A DNA stretch of 64,000 nucleotides from Coprinus comatus (GCA_034638255.1 JAWPGT010000011.1:434001-498000), one strand, 5' to 3'; shown: positions 23,916-35,784, counted from the stretch's first letter. Numbers and translations are program-made. Notes: generated by a model not told the origin, from the letters alone.

Positions 23916-25590
23916 CTATTTTGCAAGTAAATCTATAATAATATATCGCCCCGTAACACCTTCACTAGTTCTTTGTTGTTTAAAATAATAAAGAATAATA
24001 CGACCCATACTATCATCAAAATGTTTACAACACAACATACTAACTCCATCTTGATGCCATTCAAAATCAGTTATCAAAGGTATATTTATATTTTGAATCC
24101 ATCTCTCCCAAAAACCACTAGATTCCATATCTTCTTCATTCCAAGAATGTTGTACAACATTAAGTGACAAATTCGGTTTCACGAATATCGTTGCATTACA
24201 ACCAAATAACTTGGCCATATGATCTGAATCAGGTTTGGGTGGATAGTTACCAAGTTTGATAGTTCTTAATTCGGTACCATTAAGAGGTATACGAGTAAGA
24301 TAAACTTCGCCTTCAGGGTTATGGGTTACGGTCCATGATGAATCTTTAAACCGATATATCAATGGATCATTGAATTTGGTAGCATGGGAATGAAATCGAT
24401 GAAGTGGTGAGAGCTTTCTCCCAGGACCAAGTGTCGTTGCCTGTTGGATTGTATATATTTCTAGATGTTCAGAACGTCCAACAATGATTTGACCTTCTGG
24501 GGTGATATGCAAATTATGGAAACCTTTCATACCATTCTTATACATACAAAAAGTATCAGTAAATGATACTGTATGTGCTTCAAGTTGAGATAAGTCTGCT
24601 CACATTCACAACAGACCCTAACTCCGCGAACTCAAGACATATAGGCTTCAATTTTATTTCCGAATCAATCCCCGTTTTTGAATACCTAGTGAGATAAAGC
24701 CCAGTGGTATAAGGAGCTTGCGGATCTTCCCACGTCTCGACCAGATATTTGTCGTTTAAGGCCACAAGAAGTCTCCCCCTCCGGCGAAGATGTTCTATAA
24801 TAGTGATCCTTTGGGCCTCTAAAAACGAGTCTCTGCCATGCCCTACGAGATCTACTTGATAGATGGAACGCCTAGCAGTTGTATAACCTTTGGTCATATG
24901 CACATGTTATAATAATATATCATTTGTTATGAGGTTGACAAACTTACCATTATAATACACGCAATACGGGAATTTCCATAACATAAGACGAAACGATAAT
25001 GTCGGCTTTGTTGAGTCCAACCAAATAGTCATATTATCCCATTCCTCCCAGATTCCTTCTTCAATCATGTCAATTATCGTACGTTTCTTGAATGCAGGAT
25101 GGTAACTTTCTGTGTCGTAACTGTATACCTGACCACCATCACCATGAGAAGCCAACAACCACCGTCCACCCGGTAAAATTCCTTGACCAAACCGCTCATC
25201 AATTTCAGTGTTTAGATATCGAACCCTTGTATATAGTGGTGTATCGCTCGCACTCCAGAATTCTTGAATTCGTAATCGTCGAATGACCCACAGTTGTAAC
25301 TCGAGAACGGTGTAATTGCTGAGAGGTTCTTCTGGTTTCATTATACCACCAGATTTTGAAATAATCCTGGTAGCAAGGTGGTACCAAAGTGATTGTAATA
25401 CGCGATTCCAACTAACGCATGTCTATTGAAAGCACTGTGATCATCAGATATGAAAGAGCCTTCGAGCTTAGTCATTGATACTGACACGATTTGCGACGAT
25501 GAGTCCTTTCCAGCCCAATAATTTGAATATTTCACTCAGTACCTCTACTGGAAGGGAATACATGCCCGTGTTGCTATGACAGTACGCCAT
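23916..25590 (-). CDS. F-box family protein, member 1
   Basis: The ATG at 25588-25590 opens MAYCHSNTGMYSLPVEV, and an F-box (LPVEVLSEIFKLLGW) lies within the first 35 residues; F-box proteins usually recruit substrates to SCF ubiquitin ligases. An intron near 25440-25505 follows the F-box, as in all members here. Later landmarks shared by the family are TCVSWNRVLQSLWYHL, ELQLWVIRRLRIQEFW, GILPGGRWLLASHGDGG, SFRLMLWKFP, SIYQVDLVGHGRDSFLEAQR, LHITPEGQIIVGR, IYTIQQATTLG, GEVYLTRIPL and MGRIILYYF. Introns are also seen near 24904-24945 and 24546-24605. The gene ends IIIDLLAK at 23916. The frame looks intact. The region after the F-box has no fold I can name. Confidence 0.8.
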
Positions 25591-25953
25591 AGTTGGGGCT
25601 TTTTGGGATAGGAAGCAATTAGCAAGAGAGAGAGATATGTATATGTGAAAAGGAGTAAGACTGTCAAGAGCGCTTGACACATCGAGATATGACATAATTA
25701 TCGATCACCTACTAAAGTCTAAAATATCCTCAACAAAATGCTTATGGGAATGTTCAAAGTAGTGATTGACTGCTAGTACTCGGGAACGGGTTTTTTTGTA
25801 CACAACTGTCATTATATATCTACTGGCCAGTCCTAATGGAGTTTAAACAGGAGAACGAAATATCCATAGTCAACGACATCTGTCGAACCGAATCGATACG
25901 TCGACTATGCGCGCGCCTTTTCTTTGCACAAGTACACATAATCATCGAATCCT

Positions 25954-26872
25954 TCAACATCTCAAATCAGAGACAAAAGTAGAAATCACAAATTTCCATT
26001 TATCCTCTGTAGGTCTAACGATTCGATCACCACATCTAATATCGATGGTTTTTCCATACGTCCATGGTTTATGACCTTGAATTAAATATTCAGTAATTAT
26101 TAGGAAGTAGTAACAGGACACGTAGGTCCCGGTTGTAAGGGCTTACTAGCATGTATTACGAATCCATTACCTTCGATATCGATGTTAGGGGGTAAAGGAG
26201 TGGAGATATGCGCATGAATAAGGTTCTCTATGGCACACTGAAGAGGAAAACGGTAGCAATTATAATGATGGTGGTAAGTGCGGGAAAGTAGTAAAGGTCA
26301 ATCAAAAAAACAGACAGTAATTTCGTGTTGTGATATATAAAACTTGGTTAACTCGTCGACCGTATTCTGATTAGCAAGCTTGATAGTGACTTGAGCAACA
26401 CATGGTTCGAGCTCGACACCAAGATGATGTTCAAGAGGGAAGAAGATAAGACAGGTTTTATTGAGAGGGATGCAGTATGGATGATACATGGTTAGAGGTA
26501 GTAACAAAGTAAATCTAAATCATCCTTATCAGTACTTCCGTCGAATACGAGAGGTGTCAAAGCTACAAAAGAAGCTTACATAGTATCCCCTCCACAAGAC
26601 CACCCCAAACATATCCACAACAAAAGTGGACAAAAATAAGAAAAAAATTCGATGTGAAAAACCACGACAGACAAAGAGTAGTCTGAATCGAGTTGCGTCC
26701 AACTGTCGACAGTAATAAAACCATCAAAACAGTCTTTAATGGACGTACCGCGAAGTGAGCTAAAGGACAAATACCAGTTTTGAACATGAACAAGATTTAA
26801 CAAAAAATCTGCATATACGAAACCGAGTATCGCCCGACCATTACAGCGAATTCCAAGCCAAACGGAAAACAA
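25954..26872 (-). CDS. Unknown spliced gene (5' end not resolved)
   Basis: Minus-strand exons join with frame kept at the 3' end: YHPYCIPLNKTCLIFFPLEH and VAQVTIKLANQNTVDELTKF (26340-26490), then CAIENLIHAHISTPLPPNID (about 26180-26235), then GHKPWTYGKTIDIRCGDRIV and RPTEDKWKFVISTFVSDLRC with stop at 25954. The introns have GT...AG borders. An upstream piece, LSFSSLRGTSIKDCFDGFIT (about 26700-26800), probably belongs to the same gene, but its junction and the start codon are not certain. No family is recognised. It sits between an F-box gene and the candidate structured RNA. Confidence 0.4.
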
Positions 26873-26893
26873 TCCACAATCCCTCTAATTCAC

Positions 26894-26906
26894 AAAAAAA
26901 AAAAAA
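26894..26906 (-). terminator. Oligo-T tract (13 T on the minus strand)
   Basis: A run of 13 A on the plus strand is a T13 on the minus strand, directly after the structured segment at 26907-27136 when that segment is read on the minus strand. RNA polymerase III stops at such tracts. It could also be a plain homopolymer. Confidence 0.45.
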
Positions 26907-27136
26907 TGCGAATCGTCTTTGGGTAGACCGAGAAACCGAAGTAACCCGACCTGGGAAAGCCGTTAGCGAATTTCTGATACGCCGTTTGAGCCTTGGTTAT
27001 GCTCAAGTCCTGCTAGGACCGATCGAGAATGGCTAGAATACTCAGACCTTAACCCGCTCGCGATGGGGAACACAGTGGCTAAACTGTGTTCTGTACGGTG
27101 CGAGCCTCACGGTTTTTCGTCTGTCGTGGTGGTAAA
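26907..27136 (-). ncRNA. Candidate structured non-coding RNA (Pol III-like layout)
   Basis: This GC-richer island has no credible open frame but dense complementary pairs: AAACCG/CGGTTT closing the segment (26933-26938 with 27110-27115), TTGAGC/GCTCAA (26986-26991 with 27001-27006), GTCC/GGAC (27007-27010 with 27016-27019), GCTCGC/GCGAGC (27056-27061 with 27100-27105), and nested in it GAACACAG/CTGTGTTC (27068-27075 with 27084-27091, 8-base loop). On the minus strand it is preceded by TTTATAAA at 27164-27171, about 30 bases before a start near 27136, and followed by T13. That resembles TATA-driven Pol III genes. I could not match it to SRP, RNase P/MRP, U-snRNA or group I/II intron consensus sequences. 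Strand and ends are inferred. Confidence 0.4.
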
Positions 27137-27163
27137 GAAAAAGTGATTTTCGCAGATAAGATG

Positions 27164-27171
27164 TTTATAAA
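27164..27171. promoter_or_regulatory. TATA-like box, TTTATAAA
   Basis: This self-complementary TTTATAAA could serve the structured RNA on the minus strand (start near 27136) or the J-domain gene on the plus strand (ATG at 27262). Its use is inferred from spacing only. Confidence 0.35.
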
Positions 27172-27261
27172 ATATTATTTGTATGTGTTAGTCCCAGGGG
27201 CATTTGATGAGAGTGATCGTCTCTTTCGTCATTAGCTGCTTTCTATTCTTTACGCGCCACC

Positions 27262-28495
27262 ATGTCTACCGAGGAAGAAATTAATCCATACGAGCTGATG
27301 AAGCTCGAAGCCGAGGCAACAGAACAAGATATTAGAACTGCATACAGAAAACTTTCGCTCAAGGTTCATCCTGATCGTGTAAGTACCATCCCCACACACA
27401 TTCACCTTGCCTCATCTCTCCTTAATGTCTTCAGATTTGGTTGACCTGATGCATACCAGAATCCAAACAACCCAGATGCAGCGCGATTATTCCACGAACT
27501 TAATCAGGCCTATGAACTATTACTGGACCCGTTACGACGCATGGCAGTGGATGCTAAACTGAGGGTCAAACGCGCGAGAGCCGAAAGATATAAGAGTTAT
27601 GATAGCAAACGAAAGAACATGGTTGAAGAACTGGAGGCGAGGGAGCGTGCATTCAAAAAGGCCAAGCTAGATTCTCAAAAGGAAGAAGTGAAACGACAGC
27701 AGGATACGGAAAGGATCAAGGAAGAAGGGAGGAAGCTCCGAGAGCAGAAAGAAAAGGAACTCTTGGAACGTACTAAAGCGGAAAAACAATATGATGAAGA
27801 CGTGGATATGGACATGCCAGAACTCCGTATGTGGATTTGGTACATATATGCATTCATTTTGCTCAGGACTTGTCAGATCCTTTGGACACCACCGTGCGCC
27901 TCAAGTGGACTGTTAAAGCGCATCCAGAGCTTGGGACGTCAGAAGCCATTGCAAAACTACTTGCTCCGTTTGGGGCACTTGATGCAGACTCCATCGTCTT
28001 GTCGCTCAAACCACCGAAGAAAGCGCCAAATAAACCACCGAAGACAGGGACAGCCCTTGCGCCATTCAAACAGATAGGAGATGCATTTGCGGCCGTGTGT
28101 GCGAGCGGCAGGGTGGATCGTCAACTGGAAGGAGTTGAAGTTGGATGGGTGAATGGAATAGAGCCGCAGATTCTAGGCTGGCTGAAGAAGATGGGCAAAC
28201 TGGGAACAACACCACAGCCTGAAAGCAAGGCTGAGACGGAAATAGGCAGCGTTAAAGCAGAACTTCCACAGAACCAGGTAACAGGCAGCTCTGGGTTCTC
28301 GACGTTTCCATCGACCATGGTGAGAGACATACTATTTGAGCACGTGCCTAGGCTTACATTGTGCAGCCGGACCTTTCAGCCGATACGCCGTTGGGCGGAG
28401 GAATAGATTACGAGTCTGCAACACTGATGCGCCTGCGACAGGCCGAGCGGGAACGGCTCGAACGGGAGATACGGGAGCAGGAGGCAACCGAGTAG
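27262..28495 (+). CDS. J-domain plus RRM splicing cofactor, DNAJC17/Cwf23-like
   Basis: The Cwf23/DNAJC17 family are nuclear J-proteins tied to spliceosome function. The ATG at 27262 opens MSTEEEINPYELMKLEAEAT, then AYRKLSLKVHPDR carries the HPD motif needed to stimulate Hsp70. The first intron (27379-27459) falls right after it and FHELNQAYELLLDPLRR follows. A charged coiled-coil (about 27590-27800) leads to an RRM-like domain (TVRLKWTVKAHPELGT... IGDAFAAVCASGRVDRQLEG), as in this family. The second intron is either 27837-27876 or, giving a better join, from GTGGAT near 27802 to the CAG at 27864-27866. The third is 28320-28366. The C-terminal segment LMRLRQAERERLEREIREQE ends at TAG 28493-28495. 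DCP1 follows on the same strand 183 bp later. Confidence 0.85.
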
Positions 28496-28678
28496 ATAGA
28501 TATATACACAAAACCAAACACCGGCAAATGCCGAGTGAGTGGAATGAGCAAGACGAGGGTGGGTGGAGAGAGCCTGTACACCATGTCGCTCTCTTGCACA
28601 TCCTCGCCCCAACAATCCCGTGCACAACATCGCTCACAGCTCTCAGTATCCCAAGCAACCCAACCTGCAAATGCACGC

Positions 28679-30772
28679 ATGTCCCCAGCCTCCAGATATC
28701 AGTCGAACCTCAAGGTTCTTCGCAGACGCGACCCATCCATCATCTCCATATTCGACCAGTTCAGTCATGTTTGTGTCTACCACCACAATGGCCAGAAGTG
28801 GGAGAAACAAGGCTACGAGGGCAGTATGTTTCTCTACGAGCGGTCAGTTGCCTCTTGCTTGGCCTCTCCGAGACACTCACGTCTCCCAGTGCCTCGTATC
28901 CCCCATTCGGCTTTTACATCCTTAATCGTGTAGGCATGGAAGACTACATCCAACGTATATTTCCAGAAGATGATATCACAACCCACGGGGGTTACCTTAT
29001 GCTCCGATCATATCCCAATTTTACCGCAGACAGACTTGAGGCAATCAGTAATCGGGTCAACGACAACACCAACAAGTTTTCTAATCTATATTCCTATGAA
29101 CCCAACGGCCGTACGTCAAAGCAAAAGGGCGAGTCACAGACAATTGGCCTGTGGACATTTTCTTCAGATGGAAGAGAGCCTTTGAGCGAGGTCATGCTTA
29201 GGTATGCTCTCGTTCTCTTTGTACAAGGTTTCCGTAACACCTTGTTGCCAGACTACACTCATATATCAAGCAAAATAAACCGTATCCTGACGAATATCGT
29301 TACGGACCCGATAGATCGCCTCCACCTAATCCGTGCATACGGACATCCTCCGCAGCTTCTGGTCGAAATGGTGAGCTTGCCAGAAAATCATCAGCGATAT
29401 ACTTATATTTTTTTCTAGAAGAATCCGATTACTCTGATCCGCGGCCTAGTGCACCTACACCCGCAGTTTCGAATACGAATGGTCTGTCAGAAGTTGACCA
29501 GCTTTTTTCCAAGTTCTTGCCTAAAACCCAAACAACCATTGCTGTCCCATCTACGCCAACTCCCGCACCTGCCGCCACAACAACGGCATCAACACTGTTA
29601 TCTCTTATTGGAACCAATCAATCTTCCCAGTCTCAATCTGATGGGCCTCCGCTACCACATTCTCAAAATCAAACTGGCAAACAGCTTCTCGAGGAAATCT
29701 TCGCATCTGTTGGTGGAAATTCCCAGTTACGACCAGCCCAACAGCATGCAATCCCTATCCATTCGACTACGCCTACAACCTCGGCTTTACCTCCTCAAGT
29801 ATTAAACGAGAATACCATTGGTTCGTTACTCGGTCTTGCTTCCTCACATATCCCCTCAGTCGCGTCTCCAGCTTTTAGTGCCGCATCGTCTCATCCTAGT
29901 TCTCGTGATGGAGATATTGAAGATGATAGTCTTGGGAGCAGCTCGGACCGAAGTCCCTTACGTACGGATCCCGCCTTCAAGTTGTTGAAGGTGCCCACCA
30001 ACGGACAAGGTCTTTCAGTTAACGGTGATACTACACCGCGACCTCCATTCACCGACATTCCGAAAAATTTGCAGAACCCTCAGGTATCTACAAAGCCGCG
30101 CAACGGCCGAGCATTGGTTCCTTTTGAACCTAATTCGGAGTTGTGGCCTTATCCACGTCAACCTCTCGATGAAAAGAGCGATCTTGAAGAAGGAAGGATG
30201 GTAGAGTTGGATTTCTCAGACATGAGTGCTCTCAGCGACCCGGAAGCATTCTTACGTGTTCAGCAACAACAGAGCAAAAAAGCGAGTAAGAAGGAGGAGA
30301 AATCTAAAAAGAAAAAGAAGAATAGGAAGGAACGATTGGAGGCTATTCAGAAGGAAAAGGATGCAATTGAACAAAGCTGGGATTCACCAAGTGCAACGAG
30401 AACTGCTGTAATAGCTAAGAAAGCACCTGTTTTGGCATTCGGTCCCGATTCACCTCCTGCTTCACCTTCACCTCAGGCTTCTCCTGAACTTACCCCTTCC
30501 ACATTCAAACTCGAGGCGTGACAAATGGTGGTAATATGACAAATGGGAATAAGATTTTGCCACATAAGGCCTCGCAAAGTCTATTGGCAAGCTTAGCCGT
30601 CAAGCGCCTGGACAAAGACCCTCCGCTCAAGAGAGGAATACATTCGTCAGAGAATTGTTAACTCTCATTCAGGTAAGTCGCTTCGTAATCTTTTCTAGCC
30701 ATCCAACTCATGCAAGTTTAGACGGACAAAGATTTCGTTGATACATTGTGGACTCAATACCACAATATCTAG
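28679..30772 (+). CDS. DCP1: mRNA-decapping enzyme subunit 1
   Basis: Dcp1 activates the Dcp2 decapping hydrolase in cytoplasmic P-bodies. The ATG at 28679 (MSPASRYQSNLKVLRRRDPS) places the conserved EVH1/PH-like fold right at the start; an upstream in-frame ATG at 28544 would add 45 weakly conserved residues. Landmarks are IISIFDQFSHVCVYHHNGQK, WEKQGYEGSMFLYER, then after the intron 28843-28889 YPPFGFYILNR and MEDYIQRIFPEDDITTHGG, and GLWTFSSDGREPLSEVMLR. Introns at 29202-29251 and about 29371-29418 keep frame into a long Pro/Ser-rich linker with a Lys-rich patch (about 30280-30350). The conserved C-terminal helix, NTFVRELLTLIQ + TDKDFVDTLWTQYHNI, is read at 30635-30772 across a last intron (about 30672-30720), so the stop at 30519-30521 is probably bypassed by an additional intron that I could not fix. 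Confidence 0.88.
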
Positions 30773-33334
30773 AACGCTGTATCAATCACAGCCACAGCTG
30801 GCGGACATCTGCGCGTCAGTTGTACAGGAAGACTAATTTATGACAAAGGCTTTTTTCACAAAACTTGCTATCATCCCTCTTCTACTATACTGTATTCTTT
30901 TTTTCCAGTGCGCTCTCTCTTGCACAAATGCATCCTCCTCGCCCTACCCACACTCATTCTTTTCCAGTTACATGGTATCATGATGTGTTTTACGTTACGT
31001 TACCTTTGTTTGTTTGTTTGTTTCTTCCTTTTTTTTAATCTCTTGCCTGCCCGGTGCTATAAAGACCTAACGCACATACTCTCTCTCTCCTCCGTATCTG
31101 TATCTGATTTGATGATCTACCACATTCGTAGTAAAGTCTAGTTTTGTACGATTCATGCCGTTTTCTGTTTCTGTTTCCTATTGTTTTTTCTGTTTTTTTC
31201 TTTCTTTTTGGTTTTGGTTTGATAGTTCTTCCATTTGGCCTTTTTCCTCTTTGTTTTACGCGTTCATCAATCCTGCTTCTGTGCAGATAAACTGGTACTT
31301 GGTACTGGTTAATTTTTTCATTCAACTTTCTTTTTGGTTGTTTCATTTGGTTTTTTTCTTCGTTTTACTTGTTTATTCTGCTCCCGCTTTCTCTTTCTTT
31401 ACAAAGCGGGTAGACCATTCAGTATTTTCTTTCTTATTCACGTTCATTAACGGGGAATTTCTTTTCACGATTTTTTTTTGTATCAATACGCTATAAACAA
31501 GTACAAGTACAATTCCTTTTTGTTTGCGTTTTTCCCCCTCTCTCTCTTCCTTGATTAGTTAGTAAACTAGTTGATCAATGATCGATCCTTGTAGCTATCA
31601 CATTCCTGTTTACGCACTACGCCTTAGGGCTTACTACACTCGTTTTTACCTTTTTTTTTTTTACCTTTTAAAGTGAACATATGACATCTACCCCTCCTCT
31701 ACATCATATTAGTGTATCCTCCGATTCAATCTTTCGTATAAAACCCTCGTTTATTTGGTGGTCCAATGCTGGACTTTTTAGTAATAGGCATTTCGGTTAA
31801 TACGTTGAGTGTTATTCAAGTACTCAAGCGTTGTTGGTAAGGTAGGTCCCAATAAGATTCCATCCCATCACATGACACAAGCGTGATGCAAGTGTGACAG
31901 TTTGGCTGGGAGGGGCAACAAATTGTGCTCTCGAGCCTCCTACAACCTATAGGACCACAATTGAAAACCACAGTTGCCTTTAAACTACAATTTTACATCA
32001 TGTAACAAATTATTTTTAAAATTCACGGTTTCAAAATAGTACAGTGAGCTTGCAAAGTACGATGTCCTAATTAGGAAGGCGTCATTTAATGAGGTGTCAT
32101 CCCAGTCCATACGCAAAATTTATTGTAGAACCTACTATATACCACCACAAAAATGCCCAAACACAAGAGAAGCCATGTAAAGAACATGGGATACTATGCT
32201 ATACCCAAGAGAATGAGAAATAACTTTGAAAATCTCGAAAATCTAGATATATATGAAGCAGAGGTAAGTATATTTATATTACATGGTACACAAGTCTCAA
32301 GGACGAGTTCTGATTCTTATTTATACATATAATTACTTTGAATATACTCCTAGTACCTCAATAACTCAAACTCGTGAAGATTGTACACCAAAACCTTCTA
32401 AAAAGCGAATTCCATTGCAAACCATCTTCCCTCTCCCTGTTATGAGACAATTTTACGGGAATTTGATAAAGAACTCCATGCGTTACTCTAATATATTATA
32501 TATACATAATACACTTCATATTTTCTCTTTTTCTACTTTTGTTTGTATACTATCGAGTGAGCAGAACATTGATTCGGGCTTTCAGGAGTGCCTTTATGAA
32601 CAAGTAGTCACAATCATGGAACACGATGGTCACTGTCGGTCACGATCATGTGATGGGATGGAATCTCACTGGGACCTACCTTAGGATATGTGTATGTGTA
32701 TTAAAAGTTTATAACTGTGGTAATTGAATTTCTCTTCGCCGTTTTCATCATATAGTAATTATAGATGACATGTCCTCCCCTCTTTGTTTTTATCGTCGCT
32801 ATCATCGTCTCTTTACCACGAAATACCCGTCCTACTCATTTCCTCCTTAGATACAGTATAGTATCTTCAAATTGCTTGGTTGGAGAGTACTAGGATGAAA
32901 CTCAGAAGTATAAAATTCACGTTGTTCTTTTATGTAGTAGCATTTTCTGACGATGACTGAGTTCATTCTCCGATAGTGGATCGATATTGTCAGCCATGGA
33001 AGAGAATTGCTCTGACAAATGACTTGGTGGAAACCCCGTAACGCGTACTAATGTGTTACAAGGTAGTGTTACAAGACTCAGTCAGATATTCAATCTGCAT
33101 AGTCTCTAGATTCGAGGTAAGATGTAAAAACTGAAGACAAATTGTTATGTAAATACGAACTTCTATACTTAGTGACTGAAATGTTTGTCTACACCAAATA
33201 CGATTGCGTTGAGGGTGGTGATGCACCCGTTACAAACCTGGGAACGACTTCTACACGTGAAGTGATATATATAAACCACATATTGTATATGTACCCACCT
33301 CTCTTCTCTTATCGATCATCATCTATTAAATATC
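30773..33334. other. Long gene-poor stretch with pyrimidine-rich tracts
   Basis: About 2.5 kb. 30880-31500 is T/C-rich with many TTTC and TTTG runs, and open frames there are compositional artefacts. A coding-like segment at 32152-32262 (MPKHKRSHVKNMGYYAIPKR, ending at a GTAAGT donor) might be a first exon, but no in-phase second exon was found. 33060-33330 looks like promoter DNA for the F-box gene. Nothing else is supportable. Confidence 0.4.
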
Positions 33335-35046
33335 ATGAACTCCACCTCCACCCCTCCTTTTTCTCTTTATTCATCAGCAAGCGCCCCAATACACTCACTT
33401 CCTCCAGAAATACTATGCGAGGCATTCAAAATGCTGGACTGGAGAGCACTACTTAAAGTAAAACTCGTAAGTTTTGAATTGATGTTATTTCATACATATG
33501 TAGTAGCATTTACTGACGATATAATTCATTCTCCAACAGACCTGTCGTATGTGGTACAATGTGATGCAATCACGACAATTATGGCAGTATTTCATCCAAA
33601 ATCTTGGCTCTGAAATCAGTTCTCTGCGACTCGAAGAACCTATGGAAGATTATACAATTTCCGAATTGGAATCTCGAGTAATACGTTGTCTACGAGCACA
33701 AGAATTTTGGAATGTAGAAGGAAATACCAATTCTCCTGCATGTACCAAGGTCACTCACTTAGATTTTGACTTGCAAGAGTGTCAAATGGAATTGATTCCT
33801 GGTGGGAGATGGGTTTTGTTTACCCGGATGAAACATGATTCCCAATATAAATGGAACGGATATGTGTTCTACTATGATTTGGACAATCCTAATCAGAAGA
33901 AACGTGTATTACTTGATCCTGGAAGGGAAGACAAAGATCAGCAATACCCCTTGGATTCAAATATCGCATACTGGGTTGATAATTTGAAACCGAGATTATC
34001 CTTCCGAGTGGCAATGTGTACTAACGGTCTTTATGTTCGAGGGAAAGGTAAATAATATAAAGTTACATTATAAATAATTATACTGCTAGGCTTACTTTAC
34101 TACTGTTAGTTGGTTCCTGCAGCAAAATCTGCATTTACCAAGTAGACCTTGTTGGTCATGGAAAAGAAGCTTTCCTTGAAGCACAACATATAACAACCCT
34201 ACGAGATTATGGACTCAGAAAAGTTTCTCGGGCCCTGACGGATGGTTACTTGGTGGAAAACTGGATTGGTGGTTTCCTTCTCTTTCATTATATGTTGGAG
34301 AAAAGCGAAGATTATCAAACAAAGCGCACTAAGGTTAAATTTATGCTAAATGATGATGAAAGAGCTCTCGTAAGTCCTTGATCAAGCGTCGGTATATCAC
34401 TTGCGCTAATCCACGACGGTATCCTTATACTCAGTATTGTGACGACAGTAGCGGAAAACTGTTTATTACACCTACCAGAAGCCTACTAATCACAGTGATC
34501 GAAAAGTACATCAAAATTTACTCGCTGAAGAAAATTGAATCTCATCGTGCACAAAAGGCGATATCACCAACATACAGCCTTGAATTTGAACCGAATGAAG
34601 GGTGCTACTGTAGGACAGATCCAATCATTTCCCGGAACTCCATCTGCTTCATAACTGCCACCCACAGCCACAAATTTTATCTCACTCGTATCTCTATCAA
34701 CTCAAACTCAATCCCATTTCAAGATACGACCATCAAACTGGGAGAACAATTGTTGGGTGAGCCAAGATGGTGGCACTTACAGATTACGCCCCTCAGGTTG
34801 ATAACTCCCACTATCACCTTGGTCGTTAGAAAGTTATCACTTGATATTATATGGTATTCTTGGAATGCGGATTCCATGGAATGTAACAAATTTCGTCGCA
34901 GGCAGATGACGTTACCGGAAGGTATGGAAGAGTATCATACTAGGGTTATTGGGATAGATGAGAGTAGGGGACGAATTGTTTTGGCGCCGCATACTATGAG
35001 CCCAAAGACTTCGCTCATTGTTGTCGATGTGATGCCGATATTATAA
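33335..35046 (+). CDS. F-box family protein, member 2 (intact)
   Basis: Exons 33335-33466, 33540-34047, 34110-34369 and 34435-35046 sum to exactly 504 codons (503 residues) with all junctions in frame. The F-box is SLPPEILCEAFKMLDWRALL, near residues 25-45, and the first intron follows it as in member 1. Shared family blocks are TCRMWYNVMQSRQLWQYF, SELESRVIRCLRAQEFW, LIPGGRWVLFTR, LSFRVAMC, IYQVDLVGHGKEAFLEAQH, LFITPTRSLLITV, KFYLTRISIN, LSLDIIWYSWN and GIDESRGRIVLA. The protein is a plausible SCF substrate adaptor; the part after the F-box is an unnamed conserved region. It is the cleanest reference for the family in this window. Confidence 0.85.
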
Positions 35047-35372
35047 GTCTGGGAACCAAGTTGGTAATTAATATTGTATGTTTAAAAACACAGAATACTT
35101 GAAAGAGCATTTAGGTAATGATGAATGAAATAAAAGTGGTTGCTCTTGGACGGGATTATATTATATATATACTACACTGAAGAACTTGGAAAACGTAGTT
35201 ATATCATATTGACTCCCCCAAGGTTCAAACGCTGAGAGAGTTTTCGTTTTCCAGAAGTTAGAAGAGAGTATATAGGAAGTGGTAATATATCTAGAGTGTG
35301 TCTACTAAGATGTCTGAATCATCGACACGTGTGACTGAATAGACACATTTAAGTATTTAAATTATATCTTTG
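35047..35372. other. Intergenic, 3' of F-box member 2
   Basis: AT-rich 3' flank of the F-box gene with no coding pattern. It leads into the hairpin at 35373. Confidence 0.4.
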
Positions 35373-35434
35373 AGATGACAGAAGTCACGGTGTAACATAG
35401 TCACACCGTTCTCTTTCCCCCCCTTCTGTCATCT
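35373..35434. other. Nested perfect inverted repeat (62 bp)
   Basis: AGATGACAGAAG (35373-35384) is exactly complementary to CTTCTGTCATCT (35423-35434). Inside it, ACGGTGT (35387-35393) pairs with ACACCGT (35403-35409). The result is a 12-bp outer stem and a 7-bp inner stem. It lies between two F-box sequences. It could be a small-RNA precursor, a transcription stop structure or a short element end; none of these is shown. Confidence 0.6.
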
Positions 35435-35784
35435 AAGCCAGGTTGCGCAAACAGACCTGGTGTCTCATTCATTATTTTATTTTATTTTATTTTATTTGCC
35501 CTCCCTCCGCACCCTTAATAAAATAATACTACGAAACAGTGTGTCTGACCCACCTTGAATCAGTCACCACGAGAACACGAGTAAGTCCGTTAACGACGAG
35601 CAGGTATTATTTTCCCCACCCGCCCGTCGCGACTCCTCGTCTCCATGACTGTCAAGGCGAAACAGACAACAGGAGGCCCTTCGGGTCCTCGCCCACCAGA
35701 CTGCAATGTAGCCACTAGCATCCTTTTTCGTTCATCAGAACAAAGAATATAATTAGAATAATAGCGCAAAATTATACACTAAGG
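35435..35784. other. Spacer with ATTTT microsatellite and a UUCG hairpin
   Basis: A tandem ATTTT run occupies about 35472-35498. CCAGGT/ACCTGG (35439-35460) and a short hairpin closed by a TTCG loop (around 35683-35702) add secondary structure. The segment around 35590-35710 is GC-richer than its surroundings. No gene was found. Confidence 0.4.

Noticed and set aside
26907..27136. Mitochondrial group II intron fragment, SRP RNA or RNase P/MRP RNA as the identity of the structured island
   Set aside because: The typical group II domain V sequence, SRP helix 8 tetraloop motif and P4 motifs were not found, so it was left as an unassigned RNA candidate.
30880..31500. Several open frames in T/C-rich DNA, including a hydrophobic one at 31155-31496
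   Set aside because: They arise from pyrimidine-rich composition (Phe, Leu and Ser runs) and show no start context, splice partners or homology.
32283..32684. 133-codon plus-strand frame
   Set aside because: The open frame shows mixed, non-coding-like composition across likely intron-like AT-rich DNA, and no partner exon joins in phase.
35435..35510. ATTTT tract as a retroelement poly-A tail
   Set aside because: No reverse transcriptase remains or target-site duplication are visible; it is a pentanucleotide microsatellite.
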